Made by a program: the position numbers and the translations under genes. A stretch of 64,000 nucleotides of DNA from Hyphococcus sp. (GTDB lineage: Bacteria; Pseudomonadota; Alphaproteobacteria; Caulobacterales; Parvularculaceae). The stretch is from positions 712,548 to 776,547 of the forward strand of contig JANQON010000009.1 of the NCBI GenBank assembly GCA_028289605.1. The letters are read 5' to 3'. Within the stretch, counting starts at the first letter, position 1, and every line of letters starts with the position of its first letter. The notes beneath the pieces were generated by a model. That model had not been told where the DNA came from and searched no databases. It saw only the letters and a list, made by a program, of their open reading frames with translations. Positions 1 through 9,058 of the stretch are shown one piece after another.

Positions 1-1109
1 ATCACCACAAAGAGCGAGGCGAGCCGGGCGACGCGAAGATAGTGCTTTTCATCTGCGCTTTTTTTGAAGTACCGACGGTAGAAATTCCGTGTAAAGAGCG
101 CAGAACCTCCGACCATGAAGCTGTCGCATGACGACATTACCGCCGCCGCCATCGACGCAACCATGAGGCCGACAAGGCCCGCCGGTAGGAGCGCGTTAAC
201 TGCCGTCCCAAAGGCCATCTCCCGATCCTCCAGCCCGGGGAACAGCAACGCTGCGAAAACGCCCGTGAACGCCCAGGCAAGGGTCAAGATCCGTTTGATG
301 AAGTTGCCGTAGGTCCAGCCGATGCGCCCGGCGATCTCCTCCTTGCCGGCGCCGCCAATCGCCATGTGATGGGGCTGGACGACGATGGAGACCAACCCGT
401 TTACAACCGACATGACGATAAAGAAAAGCGTCACCTCGGCGGGCGCCACAAAGCTAAACATCCCCGGATCGAGGCCGTCATGATAGGCTGCGATCCCGCC
501 CGCGGCATTTAATGCAAAAGGAATCAACAAAAATGATAGGATCAGAATAAACACGCCTTGGATGAAATCCGTAATCACCGCAGCGACAATGCCGCCGACC
601 AACGAGTAGGTGACAAACAGGATGGTCATGATCACGATTGCCGCTTCTGTGGGCACCTCGCCGCCGGTAATCGCATCAATCGTCGTTCCCGTGCCCTTCA
701 GCATCAGGCCGCAATTGAGCGTGAAGTAGACCAGACCCATGATCGCATACGCAGCGCCGAGACTTTGACCGTAGCGCCGCTCGAAGAAATCACCCGTCGT
801 GATGTAGCGAAGCCGGCGATAGATCGGCGCCAGCACCCAGAAAAACGGTGTGGAGAACATCCATACCCATTGATACCAGATGCCGGCGAGCCCAATCTGA
901 TAGGAAGCGCCCGCAACCGTCACCGGTTGATCCGTATGCGTTCCGGTGCCGAGCGCGTGGCCGACCATGAGCAGTTTGCCAAAACGGCGCCCGCCCATAA
1001 AAAAGTCGCCCGTGTTTTTGATTGAGGAATAGGTGGAAACGCCGATCCCCGTCAAAACGGCAAAATAGGCTCCGATGACGACAACATCGAGCGTTGCAAG
1101 ACCAAACAT
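1..1109 (-). CDS. Sodium:solute symporter (SSS family), 3' end outside window
   Basis: The visible 369 residues read as an SSS-family (SLC5-like) transporter. The protein starts MFGLATLDVVVIGAYFAVLT, followed by the family's early SIKNTGDFFMGGRRFGK segment and successive hydrophobic helices. The C-terminus lies beyond base 1. The ATG at 1109 directly abuts the stop of the beta-glucuronidase gene, and an AGAAGG ribosome-binding site lies inside that gene's last codons, so the two are translationally linked. Family knowledge: these are Na+-coupled symporters for sugars or sugar acids. From context I infer uptake of a sugar or uronate released from the polysaccharide handled here; the substrate cannot be read from sequence. 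It is the last visible gene of the leftward TonB receptor, glucuronidase, symporter series. Confidence 0.88.
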   Translation of the reverse strand, partial: MFGLATLDVVVIGAYFAVLTGIGVSTYSSIKNTGDFFMGGRRFGKLLMVGHALGTGTHTDQPVTVAGASYQIGLAGIWYQWVWMFSTPFFWVLAPIYRRLRYITTGDFFERRYGQSLGAAYAIMGLVYFTLNCGLMLKGTGTTIDAITGGEVPTEAAIVIMTILFVTYSLVGGIVAAVITDFIQGVFILILSFLLIPFALNAAGGIAAYHDGLDPGMFSFVAPAEVTLFFIVMSVVNGLVSIVVQPHHMAIGGAGKEEIAGRIGWTYGNFIKRILTLAWAFTGVFAALLFPGLEDREMAFGTAVNALLPAGLVGLMVASMAAAVMSSCDSFMVGGSALFTRNFYRRYFKKSADEKHYLRVARLASLFVV

Positions 1110-2888
1110 TCAGCGACCTTCTTTTTTTAAATTGCCCCAGCGGTCGCGAAGCATGAACGCGGCGCGTTTTGGACGCCTATCACGCGTAAAAACGCCCTTG
1201 CGGTTGAGCACGACGCGGCGGAAATGCTGCGACGTTCGAAAATCGGCAAAATTCCAGACATGTTCTCCAACGCAAGCCGGATGGTTTTCAAGAAGATCGC
1301 AATACGCCGCCAGAAAGTTTTCCTGATACTCTTCGGTAAAGAGTTGATCGGTTGTCGAATGCTCTCCGTGCAGCGCATCGGCGCCGAATTCGAACATGAT
1401 GATAGGCTTGGCGTGATTGCGGTGGAGTACATCCAGCTCCTTACGCACCATCTCCGCGCCGCGCTCGATCTGTCCTGGCGCATTGTACCAGCCGTGATAG
1501 CGATTAAGTCCAATAACATCGACGCGTGAAAACGCCGGATCGTCGACGCCGGCATATTGTACGTTTGCAGTCGTCAGCGGCCGCGTCTTGTCGAGGTCGC
1601 GGGCTTTTTGCGTAAGCGCGTCCCAATACAGTCCGGCGTTTTCTTCATTGTATTCCGCCTCGCCAAGATAGCCAGGCTCATTGGCGAGGCACCACATGAT
1701 GACGCAAGGGTGGTTACGATCGCGAGCGATTTGCGCTTCAAGCGCGCGCTTGTGATTGGCGAGAGTCTGCTCGTCAGCGATCCGAAAATCGAGATTGACC
1801 GAAGCTAGCTCAGATACGACGAGAAACCCGTGGCGATCTGCATAGTCAAGCATCTCCTCTGCGTACGGGTAGTGTGACGTCCGGAAGGAATTTGCGTTGA
1901 TCCAACGCATCAGGCCGAAATCTTTTACTAAAAAGGGAAGATTGAGAGCTCGACCGGAGATGGGAGCGTCTTCGTGCTTGCCAAAACCGCGCAGAAAAAT
2001 TCGCTCTCCATTGAGCAGGAGACTGGCGCCGACCACCTTTATCGTTCGAATACCGACTAATTGCGAGACCGCGTCCACGATCTCGCCATCTTCCTCCAAA
2101 AACGCTGTCAACTCATAGAGCGCCGGACAGTCCGGCGACCAGAGATCGGGCGCGTCAACAATCAGGTTCGCGACCCCTGACAGTGGAGCGAGCCGGGCTT
2201 GCGCTACCGTCTCACCCCGTCTTTTGAGGACAAGGGAGACGCCGTCGCCGCCTTCCGCATGGGTCCGGACGACGACTTTTCCGGCGCCGTCTTGAATGTC
2301 TGTTTCAATTTCCCAAGCGGTGATAGGCCTCTTCGGGAGGGCCAGAAGCTTCACCGGCCGGTGAAGCCCGCCATAGGGAAAGAAGTCGGGGCGCGTTGCC
2401 GGAAAGACTTCGTCTTTGAGCCGATTCTCCCGTTCAAAATCTTCGCTCGAGATCGCCGGCGTAATCCAATCGTAGTCAAAAAGATTGGTCACCTTGACGG
2501 CGACGCGCAGTGTCTCGCCCGGGATAGCGTGACCGGTTACATCGCACTCAAAGGGCATGTAGGGGAGATTACTCTCGCCGACAGCTGCGCCGTTTGCCCA
2601 AACTATTGCGCGAAAATCGGCAGATCCGAATCTTAAGATCAGCTTCTGATCAGCATACGTTTCAGGCACAAAGACGTCACGGAACAGCCACGCGGCGCCG
2701 GTATAATTCATGAGACCAGCTTCGGCGAGTTGTTCGTTCCACGAACCAGGCACGGCAACGTCCAGCCATGTGTCTACGCCGTTGGCCCAGCCCTCTGTCT
2801 CGCCGACGTCGTCCGGATCGGCGCGAAACCGCCAAAGCCCATCAAGCTCCAGATAATTTCGGTATCGATTGCGCTGTGGGCGGATCAC
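1110..2888 (-). CDS. Beta-glucuronidase, glycoside hydrolase family 2
   Basis: A 592-residue GH2 enzyme, the usual length for bacterial beta-glucuronidase, with no signal peptide, so cytoplasmic. It has a sugar-binding domain (about 1-180), an immunoglobulin-like domain (180-280) and a TIM barrel (280-592). The acid/base glutamate is E404 in WCLANEPG and the nucleophile E500 in MFEFGAD. The C-terminal VGEHVWNFADF and NRKGVFTRDRRPK segments match E. coli UidA closely and include N562 and K564, the N-x-K pair that binds the uronate carboxylate. This favours glucuronidase over galactosidase or mannosidase. The start is GTG at 2888 with GGAG eight bases upstream. It would release glucuronate (or galacturonate) from imported oligosaccharides, feeding the UxaC/ManD pathway encoded further right. 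Confidence 0.93.
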   Translation of the reverse strand: MIRPQRNRYRNYLELDGLWRFRADPDDVGETEGWANGVDTWLDVAVPGSWNEQLAEAGLMNYTGAAWLFRDVFVPETYADQKLILRFGSADFRAIVWANGAAVGESNLPYMPFECDVTGHAIPGETLRVAVKVTNLFDYDWITPAISSEDFERENRLKDEVFPATRPDFFPYGGLHRPVKLLALPKRPITAWEIETDIQDGAGKVVVRTHAEGGDGVSLVLKRRGETVAQARLAPLSGVANLIVDAPDLWSPDCPALYELTAFLEEDGEIVDAVSQLVGIRTIKVVGASLLLNGERIFLRGFGKHEDAPISGRALNLPFLVKDFGLMRWINANSFRTSHYPYAEEMLDYADRHGFLVVSELASVNLDFRIADEQTLANHKRALEAQIARDRNHPCVIMWCLANEPGYLGEAEYNEENAGLYWDALTQKARDLDKTRPLTTANVQYAGVDDPAFSRVDVIGLNRYHGWYNAPGQIERGAEMVRKELDVLHRNHAKPIIMFEFGADALHGEHSTTDQLFTEEYQENFLAAYCDLLENHPACVGEHVWNFADFRTSQHFRRVVLNRKGVFTRDRRPKRAAFMLRDRWGNLKKEGR

Positions 2889-3011
2889 CGATTACTCCAT
2901 GATGTGGGCGGCGATGACTGTAATCGAACACGTCGCTCGTAGACACATCTTCATCGAGGATTTCCACCTGTTAGAACGAGCGATAAGACATCGCCTGCCC
3001 CAATCAAGATA

Positions 3012-3045
3012 CGGCGGCGCACCGACTGCCATCTGTGCGCCGCCG
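3012..3045 (-). other. Strong stem-loop between TonB receptor and glucuronidase genes
   Basis: An 11-bp perfect inverted repeat (CGGCGGCGCAC ... GTGCGCCGCCG) with a 12-base loop lies in the 200-bp gap (2889-3088) just downstream of the receptor stop codon. There is no T-run on either side, so it is not a classical intrinsic terminator. It more probably protects the receptor mRNA 3' end or attenuates read-through into the glucuronidase and symporter genes. Nothing else was recognised in the gap. Confidence 0.6.
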
Positions 3046-3088
3046 AATTGCCCGCGCCCCGCAAAAAGGCGCTGGCGAGGGAGAGGCT

Positions 3089-6000
3089 TTAGAAACGGGC
3101 CCGGACGCCGATTTGATATGTTGCGCCCGTTGCCTCACGCTCACGGAAGATCGCTCCGTTCAGGACTGTATTCCCGCCGCGATAGTACCGGTTGTCTTCC
3201 GCATCGGTGATGTTGATAGCGTCGAAATACACTTGAATTGCATCTGAAACTTGCCATCGTGCGTTGATATCGAACTGGGTGCGGCTCTCCTCCAGCACGT
3301 CGCCGGCCGGATCGTTGGCGTCGTCAAGTTCTCCATCGTTAAGCGCCCGCAACCGTTCGCCCTGGTGGACCATGGCGCCGCGAAGGGAAAATGTGTCGTT
3401 CTCCCACCCGACGGAAACATTGCCGATAATGTCTGACTGATCCGGGAAGGGAAACGCCCTGTCGACCTGGACAGCCGTCGCTTCACTGTCCGCGAACGTG
3501 GCGTTGCCTTGAACGAAGAGACCGCTCAGCAGGCCCGGAAGGAATCGGTAGGCCTGGTAGTAGCTGATCTCTACGCCGTAGATCTCCGCTTCATCGCCAT
3601 TGACGAATGTATCGACGCTGCTGACGCCGGTGCTGTCGATGGTGAAATCATCAACCTCCAGACCAAGAGACGTCACGTCATCGCCGGCCAGGCTAATCGG
3701 CACGATGAAGTTTTCGATCTGCTTATAGAAACCGGCGACCGAAATTGCGGTGTTATCATTCGGATACCACGCGACGGACAAGTCGAAATTGTTCGACGTC
3801 AACGGATCCAGGGTCGGATCGCGAAACTGAACGCCTTCCGATTCGAATTGGCCGTCCTCACCCTCACGCAGTAGAGCTTCTGCGATCGCCAGGTCGACCT
3901 CGTCAATGCTCGCCAATGATCCGCCAAACGTATCATCGATGACTTCCTGTAACGTGTCTTCGTCCGTCAGCTCGTCTGTTTGGAAACGTTGAATCGCCGC
4001 CGCTTCACCAAATTCTGGGCGCTTGATCCCTTCTGTATAGGACGCGCGAACAACCATCGTATCGACAGGTTCCCACCGCACATTCACGCTTGGAAATATC
4101 TCCGTATAGCTGTTGCCGCCGGTAAGCGTGCCAAATGGCGCATTGTCCTGACGCGACAAGCTGAATGCGGCGATTTCGTCGTCCGAAAGGCCGCCGGCTT
4201 CTAGCGCGTCGACCAGAACCTCAGTCGTGTTGTCGCTAAAATTGACCTCGCGGAACGCCGCGCCCGTGCTCGTATAGTCGGTGCTTTCGACCCGCACGCC
4301 TGCGATGATTTGCAGATTCTCGAGCGGCTCAATGGTGAATTGGCCGTAACCGGACCAGATCTCTTCCTTGGCCGTGAAATCCTGCTGGAGATTGAGGCGC
4401 GTGATGAATGTCCCGCGCTCAGCTACAGTGCCGACGCGCCCATTGGCAATGAGACCGCGCAACACTTCTTCGATATCAGCCTCGCTTGGGCTGAAAGGAA
4501 TGAAGAGGTCGGTGTTTTCAACCTGCGGCGCCGGATTGAAGTCGGCCAGCGTCGCGCCGGCATCGACCAAATACTCGACGCGGTCGAAATCAAAGACGCG
4601 CTCTCTATCACGGTATTGACCGCCAAACTTCGCCGCCGCTTCTCGCCCGAACAATTCAAACTTCTTTTCAATATTCAAGTAGTATGAATTGAATTTGTCC
4701 TCCGACATTGAGAAACGTTCATTGGGCGTGCCGAAGCGTTCACCGTTGATGCTCGTGCTGTTGATGGGGAACCCGGCAGCTGTCGTCGGATCGGGATCGT
4801 CAGCGTCGACGTCAAAGACCTCTGGCGAAAGCGATATGTCAACGCCCTCTTGACCAAGATTGGAAAAGGTTTGCGTGATGTTATCAGAGCGGAAACGCGC
4901 TTCCAGAATTTGCGTTTCTTCCGTGTTCCGCGAAATGTCGACGCCATAGTTGAGCGTCAACGTGTCTTTAAACTCGCTGGTTCCCTCAAAGGCAACTGTA
5001 TAAACTTGGTCTTGCTCATCACCAGGTCGAATTCGCCGTTCGGACCGACCGTCTTCAAATACACCGAATAATTCACCATCGTCCTCAAGGCCAAATTCAA
5101 CCACTTCGTCGACATCGCCGGGATCAAAGCCCGGATCGTTGATATCGACAAAATCGCCTTCCGAACGAGAGAGATCGAAGGTGGATCGCGTATTCAGCCG
5201 ACCCGTATCGGTGTCAGAATAACTACCGCGAACAGCAAATAGATGGTTTTCGAGCTCCCATTCAATTTGCCCATTCAGCGAGATGCGCTCGCGATCGCGA
5301 ACATCCGAACGCAAATCGAACTCCTGCGGGACAAGATAGCATTCGAGGATGAGATCGCCGTCAGTGCAGTCGTCAGCGTCATTGTCCCATTCAAGATCGC
5401 CGCCATCGTCATTAAGGACCATGAAAAACAACCCGTCGCCGGCTTCCACCTGATCCGTCGCCGTCTCGCGCTGCAGATAGGTGATGCTGCCGGCGATACC
5501 GATGCGGCTTGCGTCGAGATCAAATATCTTGGTGAATTCGCCGGAGAACCTCGGATTGAATGCTTCGTTTTTCTCCTGGTATCCGACTTCGGCGCGCGCG
5601 CCGATCGAGTCCCTGCCGCGCGACAAAGCAGAAATCGACTTTAGGTTGACAGTGCCGGCGATTGCGTCCGCTTCCATTTCCGGCAACAGCGTTTTAATGA
5701 CTTCGATTTGCGAGAGATTGTCTGCAGAGAAGAAATCAAGATTTGTGGAGTTGATCTCCGGATCGCTCGTCCCAAGCCGGGCGCCGTCAAGGGTAATCGT
5801 CGCAAATTCCGTCGGCAAGCCGCGCACAGACACCTGCTGGCCTTCGCCATTGGTGCGATTGATCGAAACGCCCGGCACCCGCTGCAGGGCTTCTGCAACG
5901 GTTGGGTCGCCGAACTGACCGATGTCGTCGGCGGTCACGATAGACTTAAACTGATCAGCGTCCCGCTCAAGCTGGTTGGCCGACTGGATGGCGCTTCGGA

Positions 6001-6157
6001 AACCCGTCACGACAATAACGTCTTCGTCATCGGCGTTTTCACCGTCGTTTTGCGCCAGCGCCGAAGACGGCAGCGCAATGGCGCTCGAGATCGCGCTGGC
6101 GGATGCAAAGAGCGCTGCGCGGACGCCGCGCCGACGGCGGTGTTGATAAATAGCCAT
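3089..6157 (-). CDS. TonB-dependent outer-membrane receptor (oligosaccharide uptake type)
   Basis: A 1,022-residue receptor with a cleavable signal peptide ending near ALPSSALAQ, a TonB box (DEDVIVVTG), a plug domain (about 50-170: DQFKSIVTADDIGQFGDPTVAEAL, PGVSINRTNGEGQQVSVRGL) and a long beta-barrel ending in the terminal aromatic GVRARF. It belongs to the Caulobacter/Xanthomonas-type receptors used for glycans rather than the shorter siderophore receptors. The ATG at 6157 is preceded by GGGAGGA. Located in the outer membrane, it would take up oligosaccharides made by surface enzymes, using proton motive force transmitted by TonB. A candidate GntR operator lies 77 bp upstream. It heads the leftward glucuronidase/symporter group but is separated from it by a strong stem-loop. 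The exact ligand is inferred only from context. Confidence 0.95.
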   Translation of the reverse strand: MAIYQHRRRRGVRAALFASASAISSAIALPSSALAQNDGENADDEDVIVVTGFRSAIQSANQLERDADQFKSIVTADDIGQFGDPTVAEALQRVPGVSINRTNGEGQQVSVRGLPTEFATITLDGARLGTSDPEINSTNLDFFSADNLSQIEVIKTLLPEMEADAIAGTVNLKSISALSRGRDSIGARAEVGYQEKNEAFNPRFSGEFTKIFDLDASRIGIAGSITYLQRETATDQVEAGDGLFFMVLNDDGGDLEWDNDADDCTDGDLILECYLVPQEFDLRSDVRDRERISLNGQIEWELENHLFAVRGSYSDTDTGRLNTRSTFDLSRSEGDFVDINDPGFDPGDVDEVVEFGLEDDGELFGVFEDGRSERRIRPGDEQDQVYTVAFEGTSEFKDTLTLNYGVDISRNTEETQILEARFRSDNITQTFSNLGQEGVDISLSPEVFDVDADDPDPTTAAGFPINSTSINGERFGTPNERFSMSEDKFNSYYLNIEKKFELFGREAAAKFGGQYRDRERVFDFDRVEYLVDAGATLADFNPAPQVENTDLFIPFSPSEADIEEVLRGLIANGRVGTVAERGTFITRLNLQQDFTAKEEIWSGYGQFTIEPLENLQIIAGVRVESTDYTSTGAAFREVNFSDNTTEVLVDALEAGGLSDDEIAAFSLSRQDNAPFGTLTGGNSYTEIFPSVNVRWEPVDTMVVRASYTEGIKRPEFGEAAAIQRFQTDELTDEDTLQEVIDDTFGGSLASIDEVDLAIAEALLREGEDGQFESEGVQFRDPTLDPLTSNNFDLSVAWYPNDNTAISVAGFYKQIENFIVPISLAGDDVTSLGLEVDDFTIDSTGVSSVDTFVNGDEAEIYGVEISYYQAYRFLPGLLSGLFVQGNATFADSEATAVQVDRAFPFPDQSDIIGNVSVGWENDTFSLRGAMVHQGERLRALNDGELDDANDPAGDVLEESRTQFDINARWQVSDAIQVYFDAINITDAEDNRYYRGGNTVLNGAIFREREATGATYQIGVRARF

Positions 6158-6233
6158 TGCTGAAGTCCTCCCGGGTCGTCAGATACGCGGCTCGAGCGGC
6201 CGCTTGGTAGGGCGGCATTAACGCTCGAAAAAA

Positions 6234-6247
6234 ATTGGTTTGTCCAG
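6234..6247 (+). promoter_or_regulatory. Candidate GntR/FadR-type operator upstream of the TonB receptor
   Basis: ATTGGTTTGTCCAG matches the sequence at 11977-11990 beside the GntR regulator gene at 13 of 14 positions. It lies 77-90 bp upstream of the receptor start. The TTGGT...CCA half-sites are in keeping with operators of FadR-type GntR regulators; that this GntR protein binds here is inference. Confidence 0.45.
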
Positions 6248-6470
6248 TACAGCCTATCCAGACAGTCCGGTTTTCCTATCAGCAGCAGCGCCCCGGGAGG
6301 GCTGGAAACGGCTGCACACACACCCCCAATAACGCTTTTTCTTTCTTATTTTCCGAAGCTTACGGCCGGCCCGCGCAATCGCGGCACAGGGCCGTTCATG
6401 ATCGCGAGGCGGCCCACTGGCCAGACAAAATCCCGCGAATGTTGCTGAATTGCCACGATTCATATATGAA

Positions 6471-6486
6471 TATGGACCTGACCAAT
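6471..6486 (-). promoter_or_regulatory. Candidate GntR/FadR-type operator upstream of the GH28-like gene
   Basis: TATGGACCTGACCAAT reads on the other strand as ATTGGTCAGGTCCATA, similar to the other candidate sites but with one extra base between the half-sites. It lies about 100 bp upstream of the start at 6583. The spacing difference makes it weaker than the sites at 6234 and 11977. Confidence 0.3.
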
Positions 6487-6582
6487 TTACCAACCATCCG
6501 TTTTTCCATACGCTCGCCGTCGCCCCCTTTCGCCCAAAACCGTAGCGTGCATTGATGTGGCGCTCCGGCCGGAGACATCGCA

Positions 6583-8052
6583 ATGACTCAGCCCGCTCTA
6601 ACCCGACGCCTGTTTTTAACATCCGTCTCATCTGTTGGTTTGGCGTCCGCCGTCGGATGCGCAGGCGAACAGTCCGGAAAAACAGCCTCGCGCGCCGCAG
6701 AAGGTACGCCGCAAAGCCGGTCGTCGCCCAGCGATCTTGCGTGGCGGCGCGCGCAGGAGATTGTCGACGGAATAGCGGAACCCAACATTCCCGATGCAGC
6801 GTTTTCCATTGTGGACTTCGGCGCGACAGACGGCGCAGCGGACTCGCGTCCTGCTGCTCTCGCAGCCATTGCAGCCGCGTCAGAAGCCGGCGGCGGACGC
6901 GTCATTTTTCCCAAAGGGCTCTGGGAAATGGACGGTCCGCTCCATCTGAAAAGCAAGATTGCGCTGCATCTCGAAGAAGGCGCGCATGTTCGCTTCTCCG
7001 GACGGCCTGACGCCTACCTTCCCCTCGTCTTCACGCGTTGGGAAGGAACGGAAGTCTACAACTATTCGCCGTTTATTTACGGACGCGACCTTGAAGACAT
7101 CGCCATCACTGGACCAGGAAAAATAGACGGTCAGGGTGCTGAGAATTTTCTACCATGGCGTAAACAGCAGAAACCGTCCCAGAATAAGCTGCGGCAGCAA
7201 GGCATTGACGGCGTCCCCGTAGATGAAAGGGTATACGGGCCGGGCGAATGGTTGCGTCCGCAATTCATCCAGTTTGTAAACTGTCGGCGTATTCTGATCG
7301 ACGGGCCCAGGATATTCGACTCACCGTTCTGGGTGATTCATCCGGTCTATTGCGATCATGTTACGGTGCGCAATGTATATGTGAAAAGCGATCACATAAA
7401 TTCCGACGGCGTCGACCCGGACTCATCCGCAAACGTGTTGATCGAGAACTGCGAGTTCGACGTAGGCGACGACGGCGTCGCCCTCAAAGCCGGGCGCGAT
7501 CAGGACGGCTGGCGGGTCGCCAAGCCGACGCGCCGCGTGGTGATCCGAAACAATCGTTATTCAGGCAATACCGGCGGCGCGTTGGCGATCGGTTCAGAGA
7601 TGTCGGGCGGCGTCGAAGAAGTGTTTGTCGAAAACTTTACAATGCAGGAAACCCATCACGGCCTCTACTTCAAGGCCAATCTTGATCGCGGCGGGCGCAT
7701 CCGCGACGTTCACATCCGCAACATCGAAATGGCGTCCGCGGGAACAGTTTTGATTTTCACAAATGACTATCACAGCTACCGCGGCGGCAACTATCCGACG
7801 ACATTTGAGGATGTAACGGTGAAAAACGTTCGCTGCGATAAAACGCAGCTCGGCGTGAGCGTGGTCGGCCACCCGGACGCGCCAGTACGCAACGTTTACG
7901 TTGAGGACCTGACTATCAACGCTGCAGACACTCCGCTGCGCATTGACCATGTAAAAGACCTTCAGTTCGAAAATGTCATGATTAACGGCGAACCGGTTGA
8001 AGCAGTCGATAAGACGGCGCCCGAAACGTTCGAGATCATAACACGGCACTAA
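6583..8052 (+). CDS. GH28-like (polygalacturonase-fold) exported protein
   Basis: A 489-residue right-handed beta-helix protein of the GH28 type. The N-terminus, MTQPALTRRLFLTSVSSVGL, looks like a Tat signal and runs into a lipobox-like SAVGC (C26), suggesting an exported lipoprotein. The start of the mature domain, FSIVDFGATDGAADSRPA, is the usual GH28 opening. The catalytic aspartate motifs are present as HINSDGVDPDSS and DVGDDGVALKAG. The family's GHG histidine motif is replaced by GNTGGALAIGSEMSGG and the RIK motif is degenerate (YFKANLDRGG). It may therefore be a divergent exo-acting uronidase or act on another linkage. The start is set by GGAGA at good spacing before ATG. It is transcribed alone, convergent with the DctP gene 13 bp away. 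Confidence 0.85.
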   Translation: MTQPALTRRLFLTSVSSVGLASAVGCAGEQSGKTASRAAEGTPQSRSSPSDLAWRRAQEIVDGIAEPNIPDAAFSIVDFGATDGAADSRPAALAAIAAASEAGGGRVIFPKGLWEMDGPLHLKSKIALHLEEGAHVRFSGRPDAYLPLVFTRWEGTEVYNYSPFIYGRDLEDIAITGPGKIDGQGAENFLPWRKQQKPSQNKLRQQGIDGVPVDERVYGPGEWLRPQFIQFVNCRRILIDGPRIFDSPFWVIHPVYCDHVTVRNVYVKSDHINSDGVDPDSSANVLIENCEFDVGDDGVALKAGRDQDGWRVAKPTRRVVIRNNRYSGNTGGALAIGSEMSGGVEEVFVENFTMQETHHGLYFKANLDRGGRIRDVHIRNIEMASAGTVLIFTNDYHSYRGGNYPTTFEDVTVKNVRCDKTQLGVSVVGHPDAPVRNVYVEDLTINAADTPLRIDHVKDLQFENVMINGEPVEAVDKTAPETFEIITRH

Positions 8053-8065
8053 GGCAAACGGGTTG

Positions 8066-9058
8066 TCAGGGCGCCGCGCTTGCGGCTTGTATGTCGGCGG
8101 CGAGATTTTGCTCCGTGGGCGACGTCAGAAACCTGTCCCACACCGGACGCACCGCAGCGACAAATGCGTCATGGTCTATATCTTCGATCACCTCGACGTC
8201 GCTTTCGGTCAGTATCCTGTTGCGCGACGCCGCAACCCGCGCATCCCACAGCCTACGCATATAGGGCACGGACTCCGATGCGGCTTCCCGCACGTGGCGC
8301 CGGTCCTCATCGCTGAGCTTATTCCATGTGCGCATCGACATGAGCAGTATTTCGGGCGCGATAACATGACGAGTCAGACTGTAGAACTTGACAGCCTCGA
8401 AGTGCCGCGAACTTTCAAAAGACGGCCAATTATTCTCAGCGCCGTCGACAACACCCTGAACAAGCGCCTGGTAAACCTCGCCATAGGACATCGGTGTCGC
8501 ATTGCCGCCCAAGGCGCTGACCAGCGCAACAAAGACATCCGACGTCTGAACTCGAATTTTGAGACCCTCCATATCCGCAGGCGTTCGGATCGGGCGTTTC
8601 GTATTGTAAAACGAGCGGGCCCCGGAATCATAGAAACAAAGCCCCTTCAAACCGTGCGGCGCAAGCGCATCGAGCAGTTGTTGTCCTGGGGCGCCGTCCA
8701 TCGCCGCTCGCATGTGAGCGATTGAGCGAAACATAAAGGGCAGCGTCGGCACAGCCATCACCGGCGCAACCGACGCCAGCGGCGCCAGATTCAATCGATT
8801 CAAATCGAGCCCGCCGAAAACCGTTATCTCCAGCGCATCCTTCTCTTCGCCAAGTTGTCCGCCCGGATACGTCTTAACGCGCAGCCGACCGCCGGTGCGT
8901 TCCTCAAGACGTTTGCCGAGAAACTTTACGGCCTCAACTGTGGGATACCCGTCCGGATGAGTGTCCGTCGCCGTCAATCGGCGCGGTCCGACGCCTCTCT
9001 CGCATCCGGCGAGCGGTGCGGACGAAGCGGCCATGAGAAGAGCGCGACGTGTAATCAC
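8066..9058 (-). CDS. dctP: TRAP transporter solute-binding protein DctP, predicted lipoprotein
   Basis: A 330-residue DctP-family protein that captures an organic acid in the periplasm and delivers it to the DctQM permease. Family signatures are visible: KTYPGGQLGEEKDALEIT, GLKIRVQTSDVFVALVSALG (with the substrate-carboxylate arginine in KIRVQ), PMSYGEVYQALVQGVVDGAEN and the NWPSF segment. I place the start at GTG 9058, which overlaps the stop of the upstream GH28-like gene (GTGA) and has GGAAGA before it; the longer upstream reading has no signal peptide. This start gives VITRRALLMAASSAPLAGC, a Tat-like n-region with lipobox LAGC (C19). Membrane anchoring is unusual for Gram-negative DctP proteins. 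DctQ and DctM are encoded 5 kb away on the other strand. A uronate is the likely substrate, from context. Confidence 0.9.
   Translation of the reverse strand: MITRRALLMAASSAPLAGCERGVGPRRLTATDTHPDGYPTVEAVKFLGKRLEERTGGRLRVKTYPGGQLGEEKDALEITVFGGLDLNRLNLAPLASVAPVMAVPTLPFMFRSIAHMRAAMDGAPGQQLLDALAPHGLKGLCFYDSGARSFYNTKRPIRTPADMEGLKIRVQTSDVFVALVSALGGNATPMSYGEVYQALVQGVVDGAENNWPSFESSRHFEAVKFYSLTRHVIAPEILLMSMRTWNKLSDEDRRHVREAASESVPYMRRLWDARVAASRNRILTESDVEVIEDIDHDAFVAAVRPVWDRFLTSPTEQNLAADIQAASAAP

Larger units (their letters stand above)
6158..6582. promoter_or_regulatory. Divergent control region between TonB receptor and GH28-like gene
   Basis: This 425-bp stretch separates two divergent genes and holds no convincing ORF. 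It contains two sequences resembling the presumed operator next to the GntR gene: 6234-6247 close to the receptor and 6471-6486 close to the GH28-like gene. A CATATATGAATATGG stretch at about 6460 is AT-rich against the surrounding DNA and may hold a promoter core. I did not identify confident -35/-10 boxes. Confidence 0.5.

Noticed and set aside
558..1025. A 155-codon + strand frame near the left edge
   Set aside because: It is antisense to the sodium/solute symporter, whose family features are clear on the other strand.
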